Shown here in pieces: positions 1 through 8,925 of a DNA stretch of 64,000 bases. Each line of letters starts with the position of its first letter. Within the stretch, counting starts at the first letter, position 1. The stretch comes from Methanobacterium_C sp963845285. GTDB taxonomy: Archaea > Methanobacteriota > Methanobacteria > Methanobacteriales > Methanobacteriaceae. Position numbers and translations under genes: made by a program. The notes under the pieces are model-generated. The model saw only the letters and a program-made list of their open reading frames with translations, had not been told where the DNA came from and searched no databases. Where the stretch lies: NCBI GenBank assembly GCA_963845285.1, contig CAWJRO010000033.1, forward strand, positions 1-64,000, given 5' to 3'.

Positions 1-120
1 CTGTCCCAGGATTACTTTTGACACATGTATTTTTGACACATGTATTTTTGCTTATTTTTTGAATTTAAAGCTTTATTTGTTCTTAGTTTTTTTGCAAATT
101 TTGAACTATGAGACATCCTC
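1..120 (+). mobile_element. MITE-1 copy, cut by window start
   Basis: Short inverted-repeat element seen about 20 times in this window. Its left end begins inside the terminal repeat (ctgtcccaggatt) and its right end is ctatgagacatcctc at 106-120. It carries the family core gaatttaaag followed by tttgcaaattttgaa. A 15-base piece (acatgtatttttgac) is duplicated near the left end. There is no coding capacity. Confidence 0.8.
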
Positions 121-133
121 TTTATTATCTTTT

Positions 134-241
134 GAAACTGTCTTTTGATTATTTGTTACTTATATAATTTTCATTATTTTTGAATTTAAAGTTCTATTTA
201 CTCTTATTTTTTGCAAATTTTGAACTATAAAACACATCCTC
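134..241 (+). mobile_element. MITE-1 copy, Tcattattt variant
   Basis: Full-length but diverged copy (gaaactgtcttttgatt ... acacatcctc). The left half reads ttacttatataattttcatt, a variant shared with the copies at 14344, 20965 and 58668. It is flanked by TTTT on both sides, a possible 4-bp target duplication that is weak evidence in such AT-rich DNA. Confidence 0.7.
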
Positions 242-331
242 TTTTAAATTAACTGAATTTGATTTATTTCAGTTTGGATTTCAAACACAGTATGCTGGAC
301 GAGATATTCCACAAGATTGTTATTTTTTTCT

Positions 332-397
332 ATCCTTAAACGGGGTTTATTTAATCCTTAAACGGGGTTTATTTAATCTTGGATTGGGATTTATTTA
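332..397. repeat. 22-bp tandem repeat, three units
   Basis: Two identical 22-base units (atccttaaacggggtttatt plus ta) at 332-353 and 354-375 are followed by one degenerate unit at 376-397. The repeat is intergenic and has no evident function. Confidence 0.75.
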
Positions 398-566
398 ATC
401 ATGAAACAATGTAAAACTTTGAATAAAGTCCAAACATTTTGCTCAAATTTTATTCAGAATCTATCCCTGTAATGGATTGGTGAAATACTTTAATAAAAAC
501 CAAAAATTCAATTCATAAAAATTGGAATTATACGTTATTGAGGATCGTGAAGTTCAAAATGGAGAG

Positions 567-697
567 TATAGTTAATTACCAAAGGTTTTATACTAATTTT
601 TTCCAAAAATCAGGAAAAAATGATTTGAATTTGATCAATAGCATTTTATTGGAGTTTGTCTGTTTCAAAAGTTTAATAAGTTACGTTATTAGCTATA
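567..697 (+). mobile_element. MITE-4 copy
   Basis: About 131 bp beginning tatagttaattaccaaag and ending gttattagctata, so the ends form imperfect inverted repeats. The same ends recur at 24997, 52502 and, in a shortened form, 11059. It sits about 90 bp upstream of the metal-sensor gene. Confidence 0.55.
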
Positions 698-784
698 CAT
701 AAAATAAAGTTCAAAATCACAGAGCATATAAACCTAGAATTCAAAACAAAAATTTTTATAAAAGTCATATGATCAATAATTCAT

Positions 785-1144
785 ATGGAAGAAAAAGATA
801 TTTGTGAAATTGTATGTGTACATGAGGAAGATGTTAAGGAAGTAAAATCTAAAATGCTTGAAGATGAACTTCTTTTTGAAGTATCAGATAATTTTAAGAT
901 ATTTGGCGATTCTACAAGGATTAAAATTTTGTATGCATTATCTCAAAGAGATTTATGTGTTTGTGATTTGGCCGCAGTGCTTGATATGAGTCAATCCGCT
1001 ATTTCTCATCAGCTTCGAGTTTTAAGAACTAAAAACCTGGTTAAATTTAGAAAAAAGGGCAAAATGGCTTATTATTTTCTTGCAGATGAACATGTTGTTT
1101 CCATGATTGAACTTGGAGTAGAACATACCAAAGAAAAACTGTAA
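785..1144 (+). CDS. ArsR/SmtB-family metal sensor, CadC-like repressor
   Basis: A 119-residue winged-helix repressor of the ArsR/SmtB family. It carries Cys7 and Cys11 near the N terminus and Cys58 and Cys60 in the motif LCVCDLA, matching the four thiolates of the staphylococcal cadmium/lead sensor CadC in both order and numbering. The alpha-5 metal-site residues Asp101, His103, His114 and Glu117 are also present, again at the CadC positions. The recognition helix is around MSQSAISHQLRVL. Such proteins leave their operator when they bind Cd, Pb or Zn. The P1B ATPase about 750 bp downstream is the natural target. ATATG-type half-sites (tcatatga at 765-772, ttcatatgg overlapping the start codon) suggest autoregulation. 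Family is certain; the exact metal is inferred. Confidence 0.9.
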   Translation: MEEKDICEIVCVHEEDVKEVKSKMLEDELLFEVSDNFKIFGDSTRIKILYALSQRDLCVCDLAAVLDMSQSAISHQLRVLRTKNLVKFRKKGKMAYYFLADEHVVSMIELGVEHTKEKL

Positions 1145-1537
1145 AAAATTGAAGAGATTCAAGTACAACATTATATCTATTGATGTTTACTTGGAATTTT
1201 TTTGCAGCTTCAAAAATGTTTCACTTGATCTTAAAACGTATGGCATGGTTTAAAATAATAAATACCAGTTTTTTAAAATTCACGTGTTATTTTGAGATGT
1301 ATTAAGTAATTTTTAGTCACGCGCGTGGTTAATTAGAAATATAAATGATTTTTAGAGATTCTCATGTGGTGAGTTAAGGAAGATTTTTATGATCTACTTT
1401 TTCGGGTTAAGTTTGGGAATGTTATGACTTATCTGTATGTTAAAGATGTTATAATTAAGTTAAAAACTAAATAAATGTGTTTTTAATCATTTTTTTTGTA
1501 TATAATAAATTTATCTATGTTTTTTTTTAAATTTGAA

Positions 1538-1645
1538 GAGGTTTTCTTAGGATTACCTTTGTCACATGTAATTTTGCTTAATTTTGAATTTAAAGCTTTA
1601 TTCATCCTTATTTTTTTTGCAAATTTTGAACTATGAGACATCCTC
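1538..1645 (+). mobile_element. MITE-1 copy between sensor and ATPase genes
   Basis: Copy from gaggttttcttaggatt to gagacatcctc, flanked by TTGAA at 1533-1537 and 1646-1650, a perfect 5-bp direct repeat. It separates the CadC-like sensor from its presumed ATPase target. The rest of 1145-1896 is AT-rich DNA without a gene, with an 18-base duplication (ttttttgcagtttatag) near 1733-1766. Confidence 0.85.
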
Positions 1646-1818
1646 TTGAAATGATTATTAATCGGTTTTGTTTATAATTTTGATATTATAACGTGGATTT
1701 TATTATAAAAAATAAATGACAGTCAATCAGCTTTTTTTGCAGTTTATAGTTTTTTTGCAGTTTATAGATAACCTGCTATAATTACCCTATTTTTTCATGA
1801 TTAAAACACAAAGTATTT

Positions 1819-1855
1819 ATGTTCATATGAACATCAATTCATATAAGATGTTCAT
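1819..1855. promoter_or_regulatory. Palindromic operator upstream of the metal ATPase
   Basis: A perfect 16-base palindrome (atgttcatatgaacat, 1819-1834) is followed by a related inverted half-site pair (ttcatataagatgttcat, 1838-1855). Both resemble ArsR/SmtB operators, which are built from ATATTCAA or TGAACA half-sites. They lie 40-80 bp before the ATPase start, where a bound repressor would block the archaeal promoter. Binding by the 785-1144 product is inferred. Confidence 0.65.
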
Positions 1856-1896
1856 TAAGATCAAGATTCGGTTTACCATTCAAATGGGGAATAAAC

Positions 1897-4071
1897 ATGC
1901 AAAATTCGGAACAGAATACAGATTCCTGTAAAACAAAAGAGAAAAAGATAAATAATCCTTGTAACTGCGAATGCAGTGAAGACTCAATGGAAAAGCAGGA
2001 AATAAATGAGAAATCAGAGGATCCTCACAGCTGCAGTGAAGATTCAATTGAGAAAGAAAGGAAACATGATCACGTGATAAAAGAAACAGAAGATTCTTGT
2101 GGTTGTGCCTGTGCTGGAGACTTTTTTGAAGAAAATGAACCCCCTAAAAGGAGTAAGCATGCTTTTATAATAATTTCATCTGCCATAATCTTTACTGTAG
2201 GATTGTATGTTAATTTTTTCACCCCACAAAAGTTACTGGCAGAGATTATATTCCTTGCTGTTGTTGCAATTTCAGGTTATAAACTAATTCCAAATGGAAT
2301 AAAATCTGTGTTCAAAGGTAAATTTAGCATAAACCTTCTGATAACCATAGCAGCCATAGGAGCTTTTTCCATAGGTGAAGGAGCCGAGGGAGCTTCTGTT
2401 ATATTTTTATTTTATATAGCTGAATTTTTAGAAGATTATGCTGGGGAAAGAGCCAGAAAATCAATAGGATCCCTACTAAATCTTGCCCCTCAAACAGCAA
2501 CTGTAAAAAGAAATGGCCAGAATATTGAAGTTCATGTACATGAAGTAAATGTTGATGATACAGTGCTGGTAAGGCCTGGAGACAAAGTTCCAGTGGATGG
2601 AGTGGTGATCGAAGGTATTACAACTGTAAATCAAGCTGCAATAACTGGAGAAAGCGTTCCTGTAACTAAAAAGATAGGGGATACAGTTTTTGCAGGTACG
2701 TTAAATGAAGAGGGATACCTTGAAGTGGGGGTAACTAAAAAATCTGATGAAACCACCATATCAAAAATTATCAAACTCGTAAAAGAGTCGCAGAAAAGAA
2801 AATCCAAAACTGAATCATTCATTGATAAATTCGCAAGTTATTATACTCCCGCAGTAATAGGGCTTGCTGTAGTAGTTGCAACGGTACCTCCCTTCATATT
2901 TGGACTGTCTTTTGATACATGGTTTTACAGAGCTTTGGTGCTTCTTGTTGTATCATGTCCATGTGCACTGACACTTTCAACTCCCATTTCAATGGTCTCA
3001 GGGATAACTGCAGGTACAAGAAATGGGGTATTGTTGAAAGGGGGAGAGTACCTTGAAGAAATGCAGAACATCAAAACCATGGTATTTGATAAGACAGGAA
3101 CCCTCACAGAAGGAAAATTAGAAGTGACAGATGTTGTTGCATTGGGTAATCACACGGAAAATGATGTTTTACAAATAGCAGCTTCATTAGAATCAAAATC
3201 CAAACATCCCCTTTCAGAAGCGGTTATAAAACATTTAAACAAATCAAAAATGGAATTCAAGAATGTCAATAACTTTGAATCTGTTACTGGAAAAGGCCTG
3301 AAAGGTGAAATCAACGGTAAAATGTTTTATATTGGTAAAAAAGAACTTTTTAAAGGTAATATTGAATTTCCAGATGGATTAATACAAAAAATTGAAAATA
3401 ATGGGAAAACAGTCATAATTTTAGGTGATGATGATGGTATCATTGGATTAATTGGATTGATGGATAAAATTCGGGATCTTTCAAAAAATACAATTCAGGA
3501 ACTTAAAAACAGAAATATAAAACCAATCATGCTTACAGGAGATAATGAAGCCACTGCAAAAGCCGTATCATCTATGATAGGTATTGATGAGTATTATGCA
3601 CAGTTACTACCTGGAGACAAAGTCCGAATCATAGATGAAATACTCGCTAAACAGGAACATGTTGCAATGGTTGGGGATGGTGTAAATGATGCACCTGCAC
3701 TTGCAAGATCTAACATAGGTATTGCTATGGGTGCTGCAGGGTCAGATGTTGCAATAGAAACTGCAGATGTGGCTTTAATGCATGATGATATCTCAAAAAT
3801 CAACTACCTCCTTGATTTAAGTAAAAAAACCATGTTCGTGGTTAAACAGAATGTAAGTGTTTCCGTTCTGATTAAAACATCATTTGCAATATTAGCAGTA
3901 TTTGGATTCATTACCTTATGGATGGGAGTTGCTATAGGGGATATGGGTTTAAGTTTGGCTGTTATATTGAATGCTTTAAGAATAGGGAATAAAAACAAGG
4001 ATGAAATGTTATATGAACATGAGCAACGTGATTTTAAGGCTAATTATTCTGATATAAAAATAAAAAACTAA
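1897..4071 (+). CDS. Heavy-metal-translocating P1B-type ATPase (Zn/Cd/Pb class)
   Basis: A 724-residue membrane pump that exports divalent soft metals using ATP. Visible landmarks are TGES (250-253), the CPC metal channel motif (354-356), DKTGTLT with phosphorylated Asp398, the HP motif (His437-Pro438) and GDGVNDAPA (593-601). KQN in the seventh helix and D-x-G in the eighth are typical of the P1B-2 (ZntA/CadA) class. The first 85 residues have no standard HMA domain with GMxCxxC. Instead they are a charged stretch with scattered Cys pairs (CNCEC, CGCAC) and His, a likely alternative metal-binding tail. The pump should be controlled by the CadC-like repressor upstream, through the palindromes at 1819-1855. 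The start is preceded by gggg about 9 bases upstream. Confidence 0.93.
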   Translation: MQNSEQNTDSCKTKEKKINNPCNCECSEDSMEKQEINEKSEDPHSCSEDSIEKERKHDHVIKETEDSCGCACAGDFFEENEPPKRSKHAFIIISSAIIFTVGLYVNFFTPQKLLAEIIFLAVVAISGYKLIPNGIKSVFKGKFSINLLITIAAIGAFSIGEGAEGASVIFLFYIAEFLEDYAGERARKSIGSLLNLAPQTATVKRNGQNIEVHVHEVNVDDTVLVRPGDKVPVDGVVIEGITTVNQAAITGESVPVTKKIGDTVFAGTLNEEGYLEVGVTKKSDETTISKIIKLVKESQKRKSKTESFIDKFASYYTPAVIGLAVVVATVPPFIFGLSFDTWFYRALVLLVVSCPCALTLSTPISMVSGITAGTRNGVLLKGGEYLEEMQNIKTMVFDKTGTLTEGKLEVTDVVALGNHTENDVLQIAASLESKSKHPLSEAVIKHLNKSKMEFKNVNNFESVTGKGLKGEINGKMFYIGKKELFKGNIEFPDGLIQKIENNGKTVIILGDDDGIIGLIGLMDKIRDLSKNTIQELKNRNIKPIMLTGDNEATAKAVSSMIGIDEYYAQLLPGDKVRIIDEILAKQEHVAMVGDGVNDAPALARSNIGIAMGAAGSDVAIETADVALMHDDISKINYLLDLSKKTMFVVKQNVSVSVLIKTSFAILAVFGFITLWMGVAIGDMGLSLAVILNALRIGNKNKDEMLYEHEQRDFKANYSDIKIKN

Positions 4072-4180
4072 TTTTAAACTGTAACAGAAAAATTAGTACT
4101 TAAACCATTTTATTGCAGGTTATACATTTTATTGCATGGTATAAATTAAATAGAACTATAAAACGATCCTTTCTGTTTAC

Positions 4181-6139
4181 GAGGCTGTGCAATAATTATT
4201 TTTAAGCATTTTGTATTACTAAGTTTTTTTCTTTAATTTTTTTTGGTTATTTTTTGTTTTTAGCTATGTTATGAGAGTTATATTTATATAATGGGTTGAT
4301 TATATCTTATTATGGAATAATTATTGTTATAACTTATAGGATTTGGTTTTTCATGGCTCTTAGAAAATATGATCAGTATCAAACGTCTTTTGAACTGAAT
4401 AATTTGGTTTCAAAGATTCCAAGTAATCATGGATGTTTTTTGGTGGATGATTTAGTTGAAAGTTTGGATTTTGGTAAGATTCATTCAAAATTTGAAGGAA
4501 CGGCAGGCCAACCGGCTTATAATCGTAAAGCTTTGTTAAAAATTGATTTAATGGGAGCTTGGGAAGGTATTTTATCATCAAGGAAGCTAGAGGAACAGAC
4601 ACAGGTTAATGATGTTTACCGTTTTTTAGCAGGAGGAGATACGCCAAATTTTCGGACTATATGCTATGCTAGGAAAGAAAATGTGGATTTATATAAAGAA
4701 GCTTTGCTTAAACTGGTTGCTACTGGAAAAAAGCTTGGTTTTACGACTTTTAAGCATATTTCCGGTGATGGATTTACTTTTAAAGTTAATGCATCGTTGA
4801 ATAATTTATTTTCAGAAAAAGACTTGGAAATAGTTGATAAAATCGTTAAACGTCGATTTCAAGTAGATGAAAATGAAGACCTACTTTATGGTGATAAAAA
4901 TCATTTAATCATAGAAAAAGATTACAAAGAAGCTTTAAATACTATAATAAGTATGGATATTCAAGATACAATAGAAAAAAATGATATAATTGAATCAAAT
5001 GCTGAGAAAAAGAAAAATAATCAAGATAAAAATGAAATAGATTCATCGAAATTTTCCTGTCATTTAAAGACCATAACAGAAGAATTAATAGATTCAACTG
5101 ATGATAAATATACTAAAGTCACGAAAAAGGTTATAAAATCTGCTAATCGGATATTAAGTGGAGATAAAAGATTAGAATCTAAATTAAAAGATATAAAAAT
5201 AAAGTTACGTAAAAGTGAGAGTAATAAAGTAAATTTGACAGATCCTGAATGTTTCACTACCAAAAATAAGAAAAAAGTCTACGAATCACTTTATAATGTT
5301 CAATTTGCAGTTGATTATGACTCAAAAATGATATTAAACGGAAGTATAGCTGATGCTCCTACAGATCACAATCAACTAATGCCCATGGTTGAAAATCTGA
5401 TAGATATATACGGTTTAGAGCAATTACAAGAATCATTGATGAGTTGGGATTCTGCCTACGGTACAGGTGAAGCATTAAACTATTTAGAAGAAAACCAAAT
5501 CAACGCATTCATACCCAACAAATACCAAGCATCACAATCTAAAAATAAGGACTATAATCAGTTAAATCCGTTTCATAAGCATCATTTCATTTATGATTTT
5601 GAAAAAGACGAATATATATGCCCAGAAAATCAAACATTAATATATAAAAATCAATACAAAAATGGTCAAAAAGTATATTATAACACACAAGCCTGTAGAA
5701 ATTGCAAATCAAGATATGAATGCATTAAAAATCGTGAAGTAAGAATAATAACTGCGTATAAGTACGAACAAGCCATGCAGAGAATGAAACTTAAAATGGA
5801 AAGATCAGAAAGCCAGGAAGAATACACAAAAAGAGCAGCCACAGTAGAATCACCTATAGGCAATATAAAACACAATATGAACTTCAATGCATTTACAGGC
5901 ATAGGAAAACAATACGCAGAATACGAAATAACTAAACTATCCATAGCACACAATTTAACCATACTAAACAACTCAACCAATAAAAATAAGACAAATACAA
6001 ATAATAAATCCAATAAAACAAAAAAACTAACTAGGAAAACAAAAGAACAACAAAATAAAACAAACAACAATCAGCCCAACATTTACCAACTTTTTTTAAA
6101 CAAAAATTGGATGAAAAAAACTAATAATTAGACAGCCTC
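4181..6139 (+). mobile_element. Complete IS1182-like insertion sequence
   Basis: About 1,959 bp bounded by inverted ends: left gaggctgtgcaataattatt and right (reverse complement) gaggctgtctaattattagt. The transposase stop codon lies inside the right terminal repeat. The left flank TTAC (4177-4180) is not repeated directly after 6139, but TTAC does occur after the adjacent MITE-1 copy, at 6262-6265. The first 22 bases of the IS resemble those of MITE-1, which makes this enzyme or a close relative a candidate mobiliser of that family. Confidence 0.8.
4353..6131 (+). CDS. IS1182-family transposase
   Basis: About 592 residues starting at MALRKYDQYQ; an upstream in-frame ATG at 4296 would add 19 hydrophobic, unlikely residues. 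The DDE catalytic elements can be read as GDGFTFKVNAS (first Asp), SWDSAYGTG (second Asp) and RAATVESPIGNIKHN (Glu). An internal lysine-rich insertion separates the first two. A Cys cluster (CPEN, CRNCKSRYEC) lies before the final motif, as in many members of the family. The basic, Asn-rich tail ends at a TAG within the IS right end. The frame is intact, so the element may be active. The family name rests on motif order and terminal sequence. Confidence 0.85.
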   Translation: MALRKYDQYQTSFELNNLVSKIPSNHGCFLVDDLVESLDFGKIHSKFEGTAGQPAYNRKALLKIDLMGAWEGILSSRKLEEQTQVNDVYRFLAGGDTPNFRTICYARKENVDLYKEALLKLVATGKKLGFTTFKHISGDGFTFKVNASLNNLFSEKDLEIVDKIVKRRFQVDENEDLLYGDKNHLIIEKDYKEALNTIISMDIQDTIEKNDIIESNAEKKKNNQDKNEIDSSKFSCHLKTITEELIDSTDDKYTKVTKKVIKSANRILSGDKRLESKLKDIKIKLRKSESNKVNLTDPECFTTKNKKKVYESLYNVQFAVDYDSKMILNGSIADAPTDHNQLMPMVENLIDIYGLEQLQESLMSWDSAYGTGEALNYLEENQINAFIPNKYQASQSKNKDYNQLNPFHKHHFIYDFEKDEYICPENQTLIYKNQYKNGQKVYYNTQACRNCKSRYECIKNREVRIITAYKYEQAMQRMKLKMERSESQEEYTKRAATVESPIGNIKHNMNFNAFTGIGKQYAEYEITKLSIAHNLTILNNSTNKNKTNTNNKSNKTKKLTRKTKEQQNKTNNNQPNIYQLFLNKNWMKKTNN

Positions 6140-6155
6140 CTTTTTTTTATTTAAG

Positions 6156-6261
6156 GAGGCTGTCTCATAATTCAAAATCTGCAAAAAAATAAGGACAAAT
6201 AAGGTTTTAAACTCGGAAATAAGCAAAATATTCATTTCAAAAGTAATCATGAGACACCCTC
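6156..6261 (-). mobile_element. MITE-1 copy abutting the IS
   Basis: Reverse-oriented copy (gaggctgtctcataattc ... gagacaccctc), 106 bp, starting 17 bp after the IS right end. The right flank TTAC equals the left flank of the whole IS, suggesting the IS and this copy behave as one insertion unit or arose by rearrangement. Confidence 0.85.
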
Positions 6262-6354
6262 TTACAACAAAAAAAATTAAGGGACACCTTGAAATATGGC
6301 ATCAGAATATGTTTTATACGAAAATAAAATCAAATTTAAAAAAAATAAAATCAA

Positions 6355-6461
6355 GAGGCTGTCCCATAATCCAAAATCTACAAAAAAATAAGGATAAACA
6401 ACACTTTAAATTCAAAAATAAGCAAAATTATATATGTTACGAATAATTATGGGTCAGCCTC
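6355..6461 (-). mobile_element. MITE-1 copy, GACCC variant
   Basis: Reverse-oriented 107-bp copy of the variant whose ends read gaggctgacccataatt and attatgggacagcctc. It is flanked by TCAA on both sides (6351-6354, 6462-6465), a clear 4-bp target duplication. DNA between this copy and cbiF (6466-6671) holds nothing recognisable. Confidence 0.88.
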
Positions 6462-6671
6462 TCAAATTTAAAAAAAATTTGGAAATATAATTAAGTTTGA
6501 TTAAACATTGGAAATAACCTAAAATTTAAAACTTGATTATTTAAAACTTGATTAACTTAAATTCAAAGGATCATGTCTTCATGTTTTTTTTAAATTATTT
6601 TTACCTTTTCTGTGACGGCTTTTAAATTTAATGAAGCTACCATTATTATGGTAGTTTTTGTTATTTCTTAA

Positions 6672-7436
6672 TTAATCTGTACCCTTCCTGTATTCATGTG
6701 TGAATTTGGCATCGTAAAGCTTTGATGGTGTGACATGATGTGTACCAAGCACGTTACCAACAACTATTATTGCAGTTTTTTCTATTTGGGAATCTTTTAC
6801 TCGGGATGCAATGTTTTCAAGAGTACCCCTTACAACTTTTTCATCTGGCCAGGAAGCTTTCTGAACAACTGCCACAGGGGTTTCGGGAGGGTAATGTTTT
6901 TTGAGATCCTCTGCAACTTCATGGATCATATGAACACCCAGGAAGATGCACATGGTGGCGTTGTGTTCTGCAAGCTTTGAAATAGCCTCAGCTGAGGGTT
7001 TGGGAGTTCTTCCTTCAGGGCGTGTTATTATAACTGTCTGAGACACCTCTGGAAGTGTTAATTCACTTTCAAGTGCTGCTGCAGTTGCAAAAAGGGAGCT
7101 AACTCCGGGAATTATCTCAAAAGGGATTTCCATTTTTTTAAGCTGCTCTATCTGTTCTCCAATGGCCCCATAAATGGATGGGTCGCCTGTGTGAACTCTT
7201 GCAACAACTCTACCTTTTTTTGTTTCTTTTTCCATCAGCTCAACAATTTCATCCAGGTTCATGGACGCACTGTTATAGATCACTGCATCATCCTTTGCAC
7301 AGTTTAAAACATCCTTATTTACAAGAGATCCTGCATATATTATAATATCAGCATTTTTAAGCACTTTAGATGCTTTGATTGTTAAAAGTTCCGGGTCTCC
7401 AGGACCCCCACCTATGAATACTACTTTTCCGTTCAT
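6672..7436 (-). CDS. cbiF: Cobalt-precorrin-4 C11-methyltransferase
   Basis: A 254-residue SAM-dependent tetrapyrrole methylase that methylates C11 of cobalt-precorrin-4 in the anaerobic cobamide pathway, needed for the corrinoids of methanogenesis. The sequence shows the N-terminal GGGPGDPELLT loop, YAGSLV, HTGDPSIYGA, PGVSSLFATAAALE and the CbiF-specific stretch LPEVSQTVIITRPEGRTP. Length and motif order are typical for the family. It is cytosolic. The neighbouring genes are not cobalamin genes, so the pathway is probably scattered. The CobM family is homologous, but this context favours the anaerobic enzyme. Confidence 0.95.
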   Translation of the reverse strand: MNGKVVFIGGGPGDPELLTIKASKVLKNADIIIYAGSLVNKDVLNCAKDDAVIYNSASMNLDEIVELMEKETKKGRVVARVHTGDPSIYGAIGEQIEQLKKMEIPFEIIPGVSSLFATAAALESELTLPEVSQTVIITRPEGRTPKPSAEAISKLAEHNATMCIFLGVHMIHEVAEDLKKHYPPETPVAVVQKASWPDEKVVRGTLENIASRVKDSQIEKTAIIVVGNVLGTHHVTPSKLYDAKFTHEYRKGTD

Positions 7437-7616
7437 TGTTTCACATCAAATTGTTTAAATCCTTGATAATTGTGTAATTAAATTTTCATTGTTAAATAAA
7501 TTGGTCCTGTTTTTAATTAATTGGGACCCTGTTAAGTAACTCAATTTAACCCTTTAGTCATGTCAGGTATAATGTTGGGTTGAATTAAGTCAGATTAATT
7601 GTTGGTTGAACCTAGG

Positions 7617-8476
7617 TTAAATTAATTTTTTATCTATAATTTCAATAGCACCATAAGGACATTCTTGAACACATATCTCACAGCATCCGCAGGATAATGC
7701 ATCAATAACTACTTTTCCGTTGTCTTTTATTATGATGGTCTCGTTACCTATCTTGACGTTGGGACATACATCAACGCAGTTGCGGTTGCATTTTGTGTCT
7801 CCCATATCGGCTTCTTCATCTATAACTGCAGACCTCTCTGCAAATCCAAGGCTCTCCTTCACGGCTTCTTTCATTTTATAACATGCAAAGGTGCAGTAGG
7901 TGTCACCTATCAAATGGTCTGTGGTCATGGATGCAAGGCAGGGATAATTATGAATCTTATTTCCTGCTTCCAGTTTTGTATCTTCAACATCCAAACCTTC
8001 AGGTTTTCTGCAACGTAACTTGTTGCACAGGGAGCATCCCTCAAAACTTTTATAGTCCTTATATGTTCATCTGAATCTATTTCAACTTCTGGCTTTCTGA
8101 AGTATTTGACAAATTCATCTGTAACTTTGTCTCCTGTGGGCTTAAGAGAACAGAATGGTTTTGGAAACATAATTATAGCATTTTCTGTGGCTTTTTCCAT
8201 CTCACTTTGAAGGCCTAGTGGAATCTGTGCAGGGTCATGTATGGGGACAATTATGGATTTTCCACCGGTTTCAGCAGTTATTGCAGGTATTACCATGTTT
8301 ATATCACCATAAAGGTCCGGTGATAGGATTAAATCACATTCAGGAAGTTCTTCTGGGATGTACTCTTCAAAATCGTCTATGAATTCTGGTAAATCCTCTG
8401 GAAATTCGTGCAGTCCAATTATGGAGGATCCAAGACCCTTAGTTGCAATATTATTTATGATCCGTACTCTCCGCAA
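7617..8476 (-). pseudogene. DUF166 protein with C-terminal ferredoxin domain, frameshifted
   Basis: Two overlapping reading frames make one DUF166-family protein. The first (8476 down to about 8000, TTG start) gives RIINNIATKGLGSS through CATSYVAENL. The second (to 7617) continues GLDVEDTKLE, NYPCLASMTTDHLIGDT and a Cys-rich tail with CNRNC, then CGCCEICVQECPYGA, a 4Fe-4S ferredoxin motif. Adding one G to the ctgaagg stretch near 7998-8003 restores a single frame of roughly 285 residues. The function of DUF166 is not established; some methanogen members are annotated as possible selenoproteins. This is a true single-base deletion or an assembly error; programmed frameshifting is less likely because no slippery site is evident. 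Confidence 0.8.
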
Positions 8477-8520
8477 CTCAGTATAAACATTCTGATTTTC
8501 ATTTTAATAGCTGCTCTAAA

Positions 8521-8592
8521 TTTTGCATGCTTGATATTTGAATTCATATATCCAACTTTTGCATGCTTGATATTTGGATTCATATATCCAAC
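8521..8592. repeat. 36-bp direct repeat, two copies
   Basis: Two adjacent 36-base copies (8521-8556 and 8557-8592) differ at one base. Each contains tgcatgc and catatatcc. They lie immediately upstream of the DUF166 gene on the minus strand and could duplicate a promoter-like segment. No protein explains them. Confidence 0.8.
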
Positions 8593-8925
8593 TTCATATA
8601 ATTAAACTTATACGAAGATCTTGAGTTGGGAATGAATTTAGAAACGATCTTTAAAACTGAAATTTCAATTGAATAATCTATTTTTTATTAAGATACTGCC
8701 TGTAATTTCAGTAATATGTAAGAAGTTAACGTGAATAAGTCTTAAATTCGGAAATAATCAAAATTAGAAGTTTCAAAAATAATTAAACTATTTTTTCAAT
8801 TATTTTATAAGATCAATTTTAGAAGTAGATCTCGATAAGATCGATCTGGCTTGTGACTAACGCCTGAAAAAGTGGCCTTTACCTAAAAAAAATAAAAAAG
8901 AAAAATAAAGTCTTATAAAAAACTT
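8593..8925. other. Intergenic stretch with one MITE-1 trace
   Basis: About 330 bp with no gene. A degenerate reverse MITE-1 fragment is visible around 8733-8790 (cttaaattcggaaataatca). A GATC-containing imperfect repeat (agatctcgataagatcgatc) lies at about 8827-8846. Nothing else recognised. Confidence 0.5.

Noticed and set aside
332..397. CRISPR-like repeat
   Set aside because: Units are contiguous without spacers; a simple tandem duplication.
5678..6070. 130-residue open frame on the minus strand within the IS
   Set aside because: It is antisense to the transposase 3-prime part, with a composition mirroring the Asn/Lys-rich tail; no ribosome site.
6249..6446. 65-residue open frame across two MITE-1 copies
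   Set aside because: It lies mostly in the inverted-repeat elements and reads their sequence.
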